From the NCBI GenBank assembly GCA_021234155.1, contig JAJEKV010000022.1, positions 4,144,464-4,208,463 on the forward strand: a stretch of 64,000 nucleotides of DNA. The letters run 5' to 3'. Both the position numbers and the translations under genes were made by a program. This DNA is from Isoetes taiwanensis (Eukaryota > Streptophyta > Lycopodiopsida > Isoetales > Isoetaceae). Positions 35,430 to 46,400 of the stretch are shown here, in pieces (within the stretch, counting starts at the first letter, position 1; every line of letters begins with the position of its first letter). The notes under the pieces are model-generated. The model saw only the letters and a program-made list of their open reading frames with translations. It had not been told where the DNA came from and ran no database searches.

Positions 35430-35690
35430 GACACAAGGAAAAAGGAAGAAAGAAAAGAAAAAGGACATGAAATAGGGTAATGGAAGGAAATAGAAAAAGG
35501 ACAAGGAAGGGGAGGAAGGGAATGGAATGGAATGGAGGATGAAGGAATGGAATGAAAGTGGAATGGAATGGTGGGGAAATGTGTGTAGGGAAAAGAAAAA
35601 GGAAAGTGTATAGGAAATGGGAAAAAGGAAAAGAAAAAAGGGAAATGGGGGATAGAGCAAAAGGTAAAGAGAACGGGAAACAATACTCCA
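35430..35690 (+). repeat. second purine tract
   Basis: A/G-rich run of the same kind as 34,405-35,185, including 'ggaatggaatggaatgga' at about 35,519. The minus-strand Phe/Ser/Pro-rich frames over it are artefacts. Confidence 0.9.
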
Positions 35691-35699
35691 AAGGTAATA

Positions 35700-36642
35700 A
35701 AACTCCTTATAGCCCAAAGAACATTGGGCTTAATTTCATTGTTTAAGATTTATGAAAAGGAGTTGAGTCAACATATTTCCTCCGTGATGTTCTAATCTCT
35801 ATAAGCTCAAAGAATCCATTGGCACCATTACTAGTCTTTAATATCTTCATAAGAGCTCACCACACTACAATGATACAAGACAAACAACATGACCAGATTG
35901 ATCAGCTGGACAGAGAGTATGATTTGATGTTGTGCAAAACACGTTTTAATAAGGTATGAAACCCTACCAAATCCACCCGAAAATTTGCTAGTTTTACCTA
36001 GAAAACTTAACCAAATATGAGCATATCATACATCATCAGAAAGATCCTAGAGAGAGCTTTCCAAGGCAATAAAGAACACACAAAACGGAGTCCAAATTCA
36101 AAAGTTATAATAAAAAAGGCTATTACTATCAACTGGTGACTTTGCAAAGGTATCCGATTGAAAAGTAATAAAAAGCAAGATTTCTATCTCATAGAGCTAA
36201 GTATTATTTTTTATTAAAATCTTTTGTCCTAACCAAAAATTTGTACAAAGCATTTGCAAACATAATCACCAATATGCAAGGTTTTCAAAAACGTTTTCTA
36301 TTTTTTATTTTTTCTTTATGTAGTACATAGATCAACATCTTCTTGACTATAATCAAAAAGCAAGATAGGACCTTCTATTACTGTCCATATATAGCAAGAC
36401 AACAACCGTTGACCATTGCTTATATTATAGTTTCGCCCTACAAGTCTGCAAGACATAGCTTATAAAAGTATATCTGCTTATTAAGTAGATACTCATTGTT
36501 TTTATCCCGGAATGAGTCAAAACTCCATATCTTGTATATCAAAAGTCATCCATTTATCCAAATTACTTTGGCATGAACACCCATATATTTAATCTTCACG
36601 CTTATATTATAGAAAAATGTTATTTAGTTTCTCATAATCTAT
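35700..36642. other. nothing recognised
   Basis: AT-rich DNA with no significant open frame and no internal repeat noticed. Confidence 0.45.
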
Positions 36643-36976
36643 GTCCAACACATGAAATCTCTTTAAACTTCTTTGGTTTGGGTGCATATTCACACGGGGT
36701 GACTCCGCAACGAGTCGTTGATGGGCATATTCACCTCTTTATTCTTTTAATCTACACCGCACGAAGTTCCTCGCTTGTGGGTATGCAAGTACAAAAATTT
36801 GCTATAATCAGATAACAAGATTTGCAAAATACTATAAGATTTTAAGCAAAAATACTATATGGTGTTGGATTTTGTAATGCGTAAAATATAATTATAAGGG
36901 CTCTCACACCGACGCCCTCAAGGTGAATATGCACCCAAACCAAAGGGGGTTTAAGGGGATTTTAAATGTGTTGGAC
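36643..36976. mobile_element. MITE-like hairpin element
   Basis: Left arm 36,643-36,693 starts gtccaacacat and includes 'tttggtttgggtgcatattc'. Right arm 36,923-36,976 is its reverse complement ('gtgaatatgcacccaaacca' to 'atgtgttggac'). The arms are about 50 bases around a roughly 230-base middle. The size and terminal inverted repeats fit a MITE, mobilised by another element's transposase. A flanking target duplication was not convincingly found, so the true ends may lie slightly further out. Confidence 0.65.
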
Positions 36977-39900
36977 CCAATGGTTGTGTTAATTAATATT
37001 AATGGTAGTTATGTGTTGGTTGTTATAATTAAAATTTGGCCCCTTCTGCCCCAAAAAATCAAAACACATAAAACATGTGAAACATAAAACATGTAGCAAT
37101 ATGTAATATCTAATATTTAGCATTATAACAAATTAAAAAAAAAAAAACTAATATGAAACCCTATAAACCAAGTAATGTTATAGAAGCATAATGTAATTTA
37201 ATTACATAATGATTTAATTGCTAAATGGTATAGGATATATATTTTGATTCTTCACCACAACATTGTATCCCCGATATTGTATATGAATGACATAAAGTAT
37301 AATTTGTCTCTTCATCACAAATGCTATGAAGAGCAACCGCAATCTTTAAAATAGTTCAAAGACGTATTCATGTGCATGAAATTGATGGAGCAAATGGCTT
37401 ATAGCCATAGTAAATTTGGTCCGATGCGCTTTAGAAATCCATCATGATATGAGTTGAATATCGTACATAGATAATAGGGTCGGACAATTGCACCTCAAAA
37501 TAGAGTATTTGGAAATAGAGTGTTTGAAGATCCATTCCTGCATAAGAAATGTCTAGAGAACAAAACAACATACAATTAGTATCGCCTTATTCCACCGCAA
37601 AGCAATAATGAAAGCCACACTTACTAGATATGTAGTGACTGGGAGCCATTAGCTTCGGTTCCATTAAATTGGCTAACAAGTAAGAGCAATGCTACGCAGC
37701 TGCAAAATCACAATAATCATCATTTTGACACTATCAATCATGCAATAACAGTGGTTTCAAACGCAAATCCTACATATAGAATCATGTCTTCTACCGATAA
37801 ATGCAATGCCATTTTGAGCTATGAGTCAAAAGGCCCAAGAAAGTAAGCCAAATAGGGTATTATTCTCGTGATGTTAGAATCGTATTAGGTCAACACCGGG
37901 ATTTCAACACATTTGGATCAAGGAGAAACAAATATAGAACGTAATCAATTGATCAAGCCTCAAAGGCTATCTGATCACATGACAATGAGAACAAAAGTTT
38001 CAATGTGAGGGACAAGGTGACATCGCCTCGAGCTTTTTAACCAACACTTGACAAAGTTGTACAATCGGTGAGTAATCTCTAGTGGAACTTGTTTATCCGA
38101 ATACACAGAAGATTGGAGCTTGGTTGGCTTCTTTCGCTTAAGTTAGGTGGTCCAACAAAAGTATGAAAAAAATAATGGAAAAGGCTGATTCTTATAAGCG
38201 TAAAGCAAAGGATGCCATGATGGACTATAATGAGGCGGAATTAGGGGCAAAAGGAAGTCCGTAGATATTAACACTTAGAGGCTGTCTTGGAAAGAACGTA
38301 TGCATGGATCAAACTACAAAAACAAATTGTCATAAAGTAAAGGCAAAAACTTGAGAGCTGCCAGTAAAAATAGAAATACAATATACCAATTTCTTTGGTA
38401 CCAGGAACAGGCATTCAAAAGCAAGCTCTGCTACATACAAAGTTTAAAGGTATGGACACTCATCATCTTGGGTGCTATATGAATAATGGGCTCATACCAT
38501 CCACCTCCTCATGGAACTCCAGGAAACGTAACTCAGATAACATCACTTCATACTAAGCATGCCTTCGCAAGGACATGATCATCACGAGATAGAAGGATGC
38601 ATAATTGTGAAGGAGAACCCAGAGTGCCCATTCCCAACAATTGACCAAGGATTTGGGCATTCAAGCTGGAATTGTCACCGATAATGTTTCCCCCGCTTTT
38701 AATCCACCACGCCAGAAGATCACAATCTCATGTCCACCGGCCACCTAATTTTGCGTGTGACCGCATGTTCCCCATTTCCTCTTCGCTAAACGAAATTTCA
38801 TCCAGGAGTATGTCAGTCACAACTACTTGGCACAATGATTATGAGAAATCAACCCTGCACTTTGAACAAGCTGCTTGTTCGTCAGCTGAAGGAAGGGGCT
38901 ATGCAAATTTTCACCTATACAATCCAAGTTTCAAGATAACCAACCCCTCGCAAAGATTGTATTGCTTTGGATTCTTGCCTTTCTCCTAACCCCAAAATAA
39001 CCCTAAAACATGATGGCACGATGCTTGCATGCAAAAACTCCAAAATGGCAAACAAACAAAATGTCACCTTGGGATGTTGGACCATTGAAAAAAGGCTAAA
39101 TCAACTAATTGAAATGGTGCACTCTTGTATGTAATGCATATACATCCATCATTTGAATATCACATGAAATCTTAGGAAAACCTTTTGTGAAAGCCGTGAA
39201 ACACAAAGAAAACCCCCTGTTATTATGCTACATATTCTAATAGCACACTTTGTCCATATGGTATATGCTTTTCAGATAATCCCACCATAGGGATGCAAAA
39301 AAGTCATCGCCTTAGATCATCGCATATATTTCTTTGCATCTACATCTAGCAGGACAATGAATCATGTCAAGTAATAGTCCTGTAACCAGCCCTGTTAGCA
39401 ACAAGCCAAGGGGCCTTAAAATTAGCACATTAGACTAATTTTAGAAAATTATAAACTTATAAAGCTTTTATAAGCTTACTTCTTAACGAACAACTTTGTT
39501 TGAATGTCAACGCAACTCCTTTGAAATAGTCAATCCTTCCCTTAATAACTGATTGGTCTCCAGGTGTGAATTAACTATTGAGTTAGAGTTACCATCGAGA
39601 TTGATGACTTTGGAACTTGAATTTATGCTGCCTCTAGCAACTCGTGGAGGTAAATAGTTTTCACTACTCTTGCCCTTCTGTAGGGTCTACCTAGAGTTAT
39701 GTCCAATGCCATTTGAGGCTTTGTTGAATCTTTTTTTAAGATTCTCCAAATCTTTTATCATGAGCTCGCCTCGGGATCTACCTTCATCGGGCCAGAGCAA
39801 CCGAGAGAGTTCAACCTGGAGGGGTGTTTTTTGACCATTTGTGGACATATACTTAGGGTTAGGGGTTTTAAGGCACCGATTTGGAGCAATATCTATACAC

Positions 39901-40410
39901 GAGGGGTCAAATTGCCTTTAAATTGCATATATAAGGGGGTTTTTGCTACCCTCAACGCTAGATGCCATACCCCCTTATATGTATAAGTGCACCCCTGAAA
40001 CCTCAGACATCCACAAATTTTATATCACCAAAACATTGTTTAACATCACATGAAGGGCTCATGGCCAGTTTACTAGTTATCTTGGATCATGGTCACCAGC
40101 TCCAAATGGTTAAAGACCTTTGGTGCCAAGCAGCCCTGGCCTCTTCGGCTCTTACTGCTTTATTCTTTGCGTGATTGCGGCTGATTGAATGGTGGAACCG
40201 CTGTTTACCTTCGTGTCTCCAGATAGCCGGTAAGTCAAATTGCTTGTGGCTTTCTTTCTTTCTCGCGAGTCAGAACCCAAAAAGGCTCTAGGCATGAGGG
40301 TTCCTTTTCTATCGGTGGTATATCATCTCTTAGATGGTTGTTTATCTTTAGTTTCCGAAACCCTAAAGGGCTGGTGGTTTTCATCCCCGGAGATAAGCTT
40401 CTCTCTTAGA
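36977..40410. other. mostly AT-rich, nothing recognised
   Basis: Open frames at 38,672-38,989 (105 codons) and 39,962-40,174 lack recognisable motifs. A short A-run lies at 37,134. 'cttagggttaggggttttaa' at 39,851 is a small telomere-like word, not an array. Confidence 0.4.
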
Positions 40411-40562
40411 GCATGAGCATGTTCCGGTGCATGTAATTGCTTATGGAGAGATGGCTCCACAAGGGCCATTTTGTTGCATGTGTTCTCGCTTTATGGAGAT
40501 GCCCACAAGGCCATTTTGTCAGCATGTTCTATTTATGGAGATGCCCAAGGGCCATTTTGTCC
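40411..40562 (+). repeat. minisatellite, unit about 42-50 bases
   Basis: Three diverged units, each with 'ttatggagatg' then 'caagggccattttgt' then 'gcatgttct', starting at about 40,442, 40,491 and 40,533. A second small repeat, 'ccatatatggcaaa', occurs twice at 40,648-40,682. Confidence 0.85.
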
Positions 40563-40839
40563 AACTTGTCACTATAGCTCTAGAATATAGGATATGTGCC
40601 ACAATAGACTAGTGGCACACAAGAGTGCTATATGTGAAACACGCGGCCATATATGGCAAAGGTGTTGTGCCATATATGGCAAAAGGTAAAGGTGCCATAG
40701 AAAGGAGATTCAATCGTAGCAATTTTATTTCAGTTTCCTTTACCCCATAAAAAATGGCTTAGCCGCCTAACTGGCCGGGCTCTTCTCGTGGTATTATGGA
40801 CTTAATTCCATAAATCGCCCTTCTTGCTCGAGGCAAATT

Positions 40840-41810
40840 GAAGCTCGAGATAACAAACCTGTAGCATGTCGGGCCACCAAGTGTTTGGTCCTTTCCGTCT
40901 GCATTCCAAGGTGTGTTTTGCAAGCAAGCGCATTTTTCAAAACTCACCTCTCCGGGAACATGGACCTCGATCCCATAAAAAACCTTCAAATCCTTGTGGA
41001 AAGATTGTAAGGACCCAATCAAATACCTCGCATTCTTGAGTTATATATGCCGTATAAGAGCTTCATTTCTCCGGGCCATAGCGCCTCGACATCTTAGAAG
41101 TAGCGGCAAATGTGGTTGTTTCACAAGAGCTGGATCGATCGTTGTATGAAGTATTTGAGGTCGCCTGGACTTCCCAAAGAAGAATGTGCAATTGCATCTT
41201 GTATTTCTTATCTAAGTCCGGTTATCTCGCAGATTTACGCCGTCAGCCCCACACGTTTAATCAAAGTACTTTGTTGAGTGATCTAGCGAAAAACCTGCTA
41301 CGTGATGTAAAGTCTGGACCAAACGGGTTGAGGACGACAATTATTTCTGGACAGTTGTCTAAGTTGATGTGGTTAATAGAAGCCATTCAGAGACTTAAAG
41401 TTGCTGATAAAGCCGTCAAATTTCTGGCCGAAGAAAACGAATTAGCCAAACTTGTTTGGGAACATGTGAAGTGGTGTGGTTATGAGTGGCATGAGTGCCA
41501 ATGCCGCCCCTTTGTGGCTGAAGTTCTGAATGGTTTGTTTGGAGAGCTTCAGAACGGGAAATTAGTGGTTTGTAAAACAGTCAGAATTGCTTTAGTTACG
41601 TCATGGTTCCCTGTTTTTTCTACGCTTCATGACCGATTGGGCAATTTTAGCCCTGGTGCTTGGCTTGACAGCGTGCTGGAATCCCTCCCACTTTATGATG
41701 GACACCAAGTCTTTGTCCGATTGGTTGAGATGGGTTTTTACGATTGTCAACTCTTTCGAATGGTTTCTTCTTCCTGGTGTAGTACTAATCCTACTACCCC
41801 TCCTGCCTAA
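40840..41810 (+). pseudogene. BTB/POZ domain protein relic, copy 3 (longest surviving frame)
   Basis: The C-terminal 232 codons are uninterrupted (41,112-41,810, stop TAA). The frame starts near the YLEAVPWT-like position, here decayed to VFEVAWTSQ. It then reads through a helical region (KLMWLIEAIQRLKVADKAV, residues about 84-102), a conserved block LVTSWFPVFSTLHDR (about 161-175) and LESLPLYDGHQVFVRLV (about 189-205). Upstream (40,840-41,105), the middle region of the protein can be aligned with copies 1 and 2 but is broken, and no BTB fold was recognised, so ATG 41,112 is not the ancestral start. A shortened protein could still be made in principle, but without the BTB part it would lack the CUL3-binding domain. 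No promoter was recognised. Confidence 0.6.
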
Positions 41811-42245
41811 AGAATGCCTTATTTGAGAAGCCTCAAATATCCAGCTGCATCTGTAATGATGATTATATGGCCAAAGATGTTTCTTCTTTGTTCTTTTGTA
41901 ACCTAAGCAAAAGTGAAGTTTAACTCATGAAACTAGCCAAAAGCACTTGTGATTAATTTTTAAAGCAATTAAAATACGAAGAAGTTGTATATATCTATGA
42001 TCTTGAGTTCCATACAAATCAGTCCACGGCTGCACATATGAAGAGCTATGGAAATATGATGTAATGAAGAGCTATAGAATATGATGTAAAAATTATTGTA
42101 AATTATGATGTTGGATTTACATGGAATGACTACAAAAATATGACTTAAATACTAAAAATTATGACTTAAATACTAAAAATTATGATGCTGGGGTTACAAT
42201 AAATTCATAGTAGAGTGAGAGCACACATTGCAAAAGCACATCCTA
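41811..42245 (+). repeat. conserved 3' flank of BTB segment, copy 3, first part
   Basis: Matches 2,042-2,366 including 'cacatatgaagagctatgg'. It carries an extra piece at about 41,865-41,945 and a tandem duplication of 'tgacttaaatactaaaaat' at about 42,140-42,180. It stops at 'cacatccta' (42,245), where the first insertion begins. Confidence 0.75.
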
Positions 42246-43365
42246 TAAACTTCCAATGTTTGAGTTTGGTATTGTGGGAGGGCCTTCTGGCAATGGTTAG
42301 GACTAAGATTCTTGGTGCGTATTGTATGTTAAACCGTATAATTTGGCATGTTTGAGTAGCTTGTTTGCATTTAGTGGTCTAGTTTCTAATTTTGATATGT
42401 TTGCAAGTTTATTGTTGCCATGGTTGGCTATTTTTCATGTTAAATTGTAGGATAGCGTCGTGCCACTTCCTTCTTAAGTCCGGTTTTCTAATTTTGCGTG
42501 TGCGTAGTGCATGGAGATGAGATTAGGAGAGCTCATTTCCAGATGAAAATTCGCACTCCAAAGAGTCAGGAAGGAGGAATTTGTGTCTGCCATGCTGGGC
42601 GGGCGGAGTTTGTTGTCGCATTGTTGTTCTCGCTTTCTTTAGGGTTGTCAGACTCTCGTAGCCGCATGGTCTCGGAGGTTGATTCCCCGAGCTCATAGGA
42701 AGTCCTCAGATTTTGCATTAATCGGGATGCATTCCATAGAAAGGCCAATGACCGTGGTTCAATAATTTGGTTTGTCCTATAGAGGAGATTCCAAATGCAC
42801 TTCCATTCATTTCAGGTCGCTATATAGATGTTGTGGAAGTTCAGATTTCGCTTAGAGACCCCGGGACATTTCATTCGCACTGCACCAGCCTTTCCGTGGT
42901 TCATTATTAATTTGGTGCTTCTCCCATAAAGGCGTAATGGTACCCTTCACATCTAATGCATTTCATTGTTGGAAGCCCCTCGCTACACCATTGTGGGGAG
43001 GCCTCCGGGGAATAGGAAGGTTCCGGAAGCTTGTATATGTGTTTTGGATGCGCTAGCTTTGATGTGCTATAATCAGCTTTTATTGCAAATGAATAGGTGT
43101 GTAATGGTGATGGGTAGATGTCTAATATCATGGTCATGTAAAGTTTTGAATTTAATGAATGGTGAAGTTCATTGTTCATGTCTTTTCAAACTCGACCAAA
43201 ATGGGCAGCTATTGTCAAAACTATTGGCCCTTTGATTTGCATACATGATGCCCGATATGCTGAAGATCAATGGCTCATATGTAAAAAGTAAATGCGATTT
43301 ACACTTAAAGCACAAGGATACATGACCCGAGATAAACCCACTTTGCATTTGACAATGCCGGAGCA
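42246..43365. mobile_element. insertion 1 in copy 3 (about 1.1 kb)
   Basis: DNA absent at the same place in copies 1 and 2. No domain recognised; open frames (e.g. 42,498-42,698) are short. Boundaries are inferred from where the flank stops and where the piece shared with 31,778 resumes. No clear terminal repeats. Confidence 0.45.
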
Positions 43366-43487
43366 ATGCTAAATTGCTTGCTCAAACTTCTTTAGGAAAC
43401 AATGGATAGTAGTGGTGTGGGAATGCATAGCAAAGAAGCATATCTTATACATCTACATACATGAATAAAAATTTAGTAGGATATGAC
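43366..43487 (+). repeat. conserved 3' flank of BTB segment, copy 3, second part
   Basis: Aligns with 31,778-31,870 ('ttgcttgctca', 'gcatatctt', 'gaataaaaattta'). It ends in taggatatgac (43,477-43,487), which reappears as taggaaatgac at 49,302-49,312 beyond insertion 2. Confidence 0.65.
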
Positions 43488-46400
43488 GGTTCTGCGACAA
43501 AGAATAGAACCGACATTCCCTTGGATGTAATTTTTCACATCTCCTATTTATTCATCCTCTCGCCTCATTTCCACTCATCATGCTCTCTTTGAGTCTCTTT
43601 CTATTTTCTCTTTGGCTCCTCAAGCCTGGTCTCACCAATCACCAGCCCCATTCCTACCGCCTACATCTAGTTTAGTGCATCAATCAATAGGTTAATTTGC
43701 CAGGTGGCACGCTGGTGGCCTGATCCGTGGTCCTTTGGTCTTTGTCAGACACCCATTTTCCAGCTGCCTCGCGAATCCAAGTTGTGGTTGTTTTTCAAGA
43801 TCTCGTTTTCGCCAGCAGTTTCTTTTTTCATTTTTTCGATGAGCCAGTATCCGGTCGTTGATTGTTTTGAGTTTCTCGCCAGACGGTTCCTTTCCCCTTC
43901 CCTTGGCCGACCCGTTTTCGCTTTTTGTGTGGATCCGCTGGCGCTTTGTTTCCGCCGCTCTCCATCCTTTATACGCTACTTTGAGTTTATTTTGTCTTTG
44001 GTCTCGCTTTTTCCTCGAATGTTCTCGGCGGCGTTGAGCTTTACCGTCTTGTTTGCAAATCGATAGTTTTGTTTTATCTTTTCTAAATCAATCCGGCCGC
44101 CCAGTCTGATTTCTATCATTTTTCCGCCTACTTGAGTTTTTCTAGTTTGCATCAGGTTCCATAGCCGGTTTGTCGGCGAGGTTATTGACTCTTTGTTTGT
44201 GGTTTTCGACCCAACGAACTCCTTTGCTCCTATCCTATCGCTTTCTTCTCGACGACCTAGTCAGCCTGGGCTATAATATCTGGAATAGCGGGTTCGGGTT
44301 TCCCTTTGTTTTTAGGTCACAAGTACTGTGTCCAGGTTGTCCACTTATGGTTTCCCTTTGTTTCATCCGTTTCCGTTCTTATTCCATGTTGTCATGTTTA
44401 CCATGTTCTGCTTCTGGCTGACCATAAGGTCTGCATTTGTTCTCCTCGTGAGGTCTCTTACATTTTTATTGGGCTTTTAGAACATCTTCATGTGTCAAGT
44501 ATATGGAGCACTATAGCACAACTCATTTTTTTCATATGGAAGTACTCTTGCATCTGCTATGAGGTTTAAGGCGTAGGGATAGAGAATCAGATCGACTCGT
44601 TTCGCCTTTGTTCGTGGAGCAAATGGTAATGGTGCCACTACTTCCTGCCTCAGTGGGACATTGACGCTAGGTATCCGGGGCCAACTTAATTAAATTGTTT
44701 TACTTTGGCCTAACGATTTGGTCTTAGTGGTGGCTATCGTTCTGGGTTTCAATTTCTCTCCTGACAAGGTTTGGTTCCCTCCAAGTTCCCGGACTTAATG
44801 TTTTATTTCGCTTGGTTTTCTCCACCGAGGTTACAGATTGTATACTTGTGCTCTCGTGATGCTAAATTTCCTCATGATCCATTTATATGCCATGCCACGT
44901 TAAGCTTGTTTTTGATATTCTCAGATATCGTTGCTTTGGGATCCCCAAAGCATCCCCGTAAGACGATAATTCGTGGTGATTTGGTTCTTTCAGAGGTGTA
45001 GTGACATCATTGATGCCCCTTCTCTAGTATTTTTTTCAGAGCTATGCGCCATAATGATGTCATATACCGGACTCGAGGATCTTCCATCGCCTCTCTTTGT
45101 TAGAGATTTTGTTGAGTTCACTTGGTTGTAATTCAAGAGCTTCACTTTCCATGGATCGAGGTATTTATATTTTGTTTTGAGATCGCGTTCGGGAGGGAGC
45201 GTGCGTAAGGTACCACCCTTTGGTGGCGCTTTTGCAACTCTCAAGCCTTGCATCATCATTTAGTTTTATCATCACTTGGTTTTTGCTTAATTTCAAGAAG
45301 CTAAGTATTAAATCACGTCTTGTGCATTGCTAGTACTTTTATCGGTGATTTTTGTTTTTGAGTCGTGGTGGTGCTATACCTTTTTCAGAGGTTCTCATGA
45401 GACTAGTCTCGTCTCTATAACCATTATGGCCGGTCTTATAGTCATTTGAATCATTTATACTACTGTCGTACATGACGGTTCGCGGTATATATCTAGGACA
45501 GTAATATTACTGATATTTGAGTTGATCCGGGCGACATAGCCATTCAGGCCTTTGTTCGCTTTCTATTCTGGTTCCTTCACAATGTTCTATTCTCGCTCTA
45601 TTCCCTAATCTATTGCTTCATGAGTCGCTCGTCTATTTCGTTTTTTCTAGTTTCATCCTATTTCTTTTTTGTAGTCCTATTGTGCTCCGCTCTTTGTTCC
45701 TGGTAACGATGATGATTCCAGAGGTTCCTCTTCTATACTCATTTCTATCTATCTATCTGGTCTCAAGTACTCACTTTATTCCTTTATTTGATCCATGACT
45801 TGTTTTATTCTCGCCTTTCCTTTGGCCCTTGTTTTTTTACTCCCATTGCTCTTGAGCCTTCATTTTGCATTCCTATATATATAACTTGCTTTTAGTGTCT
45901 CAGAATTTGCATAACCTCTAAGTACATTGTTCTGTTGATACTCAGTCTCAGACTACAAAGATTTCGTTGATGTCTTGCTAATTTTCTGGCTCAACCTTTA
46001 GTCTTGTGGTGCATATATTCATTATTATCATATTTCATCTCTTTCTCTTTATATTTTCCCTTGTCCATTGTCTATTTGTCTATCTTCTATTGATCCGCTT
46101 TCTTTTCATCTCGACCATCTCATATTCTGCTTTGACCCATTAGCATCTATTTGTTGATTCCTTTTTTATTTATTCTAATTTCTATAATTCTCTCTTCTCC
46201 GGGCCTGCTCAACCATTCGCTCATTAGGGTTCCATCGTGGTTTTGGGGCAGGAAACCAACCTTGAGTTTCCTCGATTCCTCTGCATGCTACATGTTTTGT
46301 GTTTCTATTTCAATTTTTATTCTTAGGTTTTGTTTTTCCGTGTTCTTCCATTGTTGTATTGATAATCTAGTTGGTTCTAGAGTACGATTATTCCTCACAA

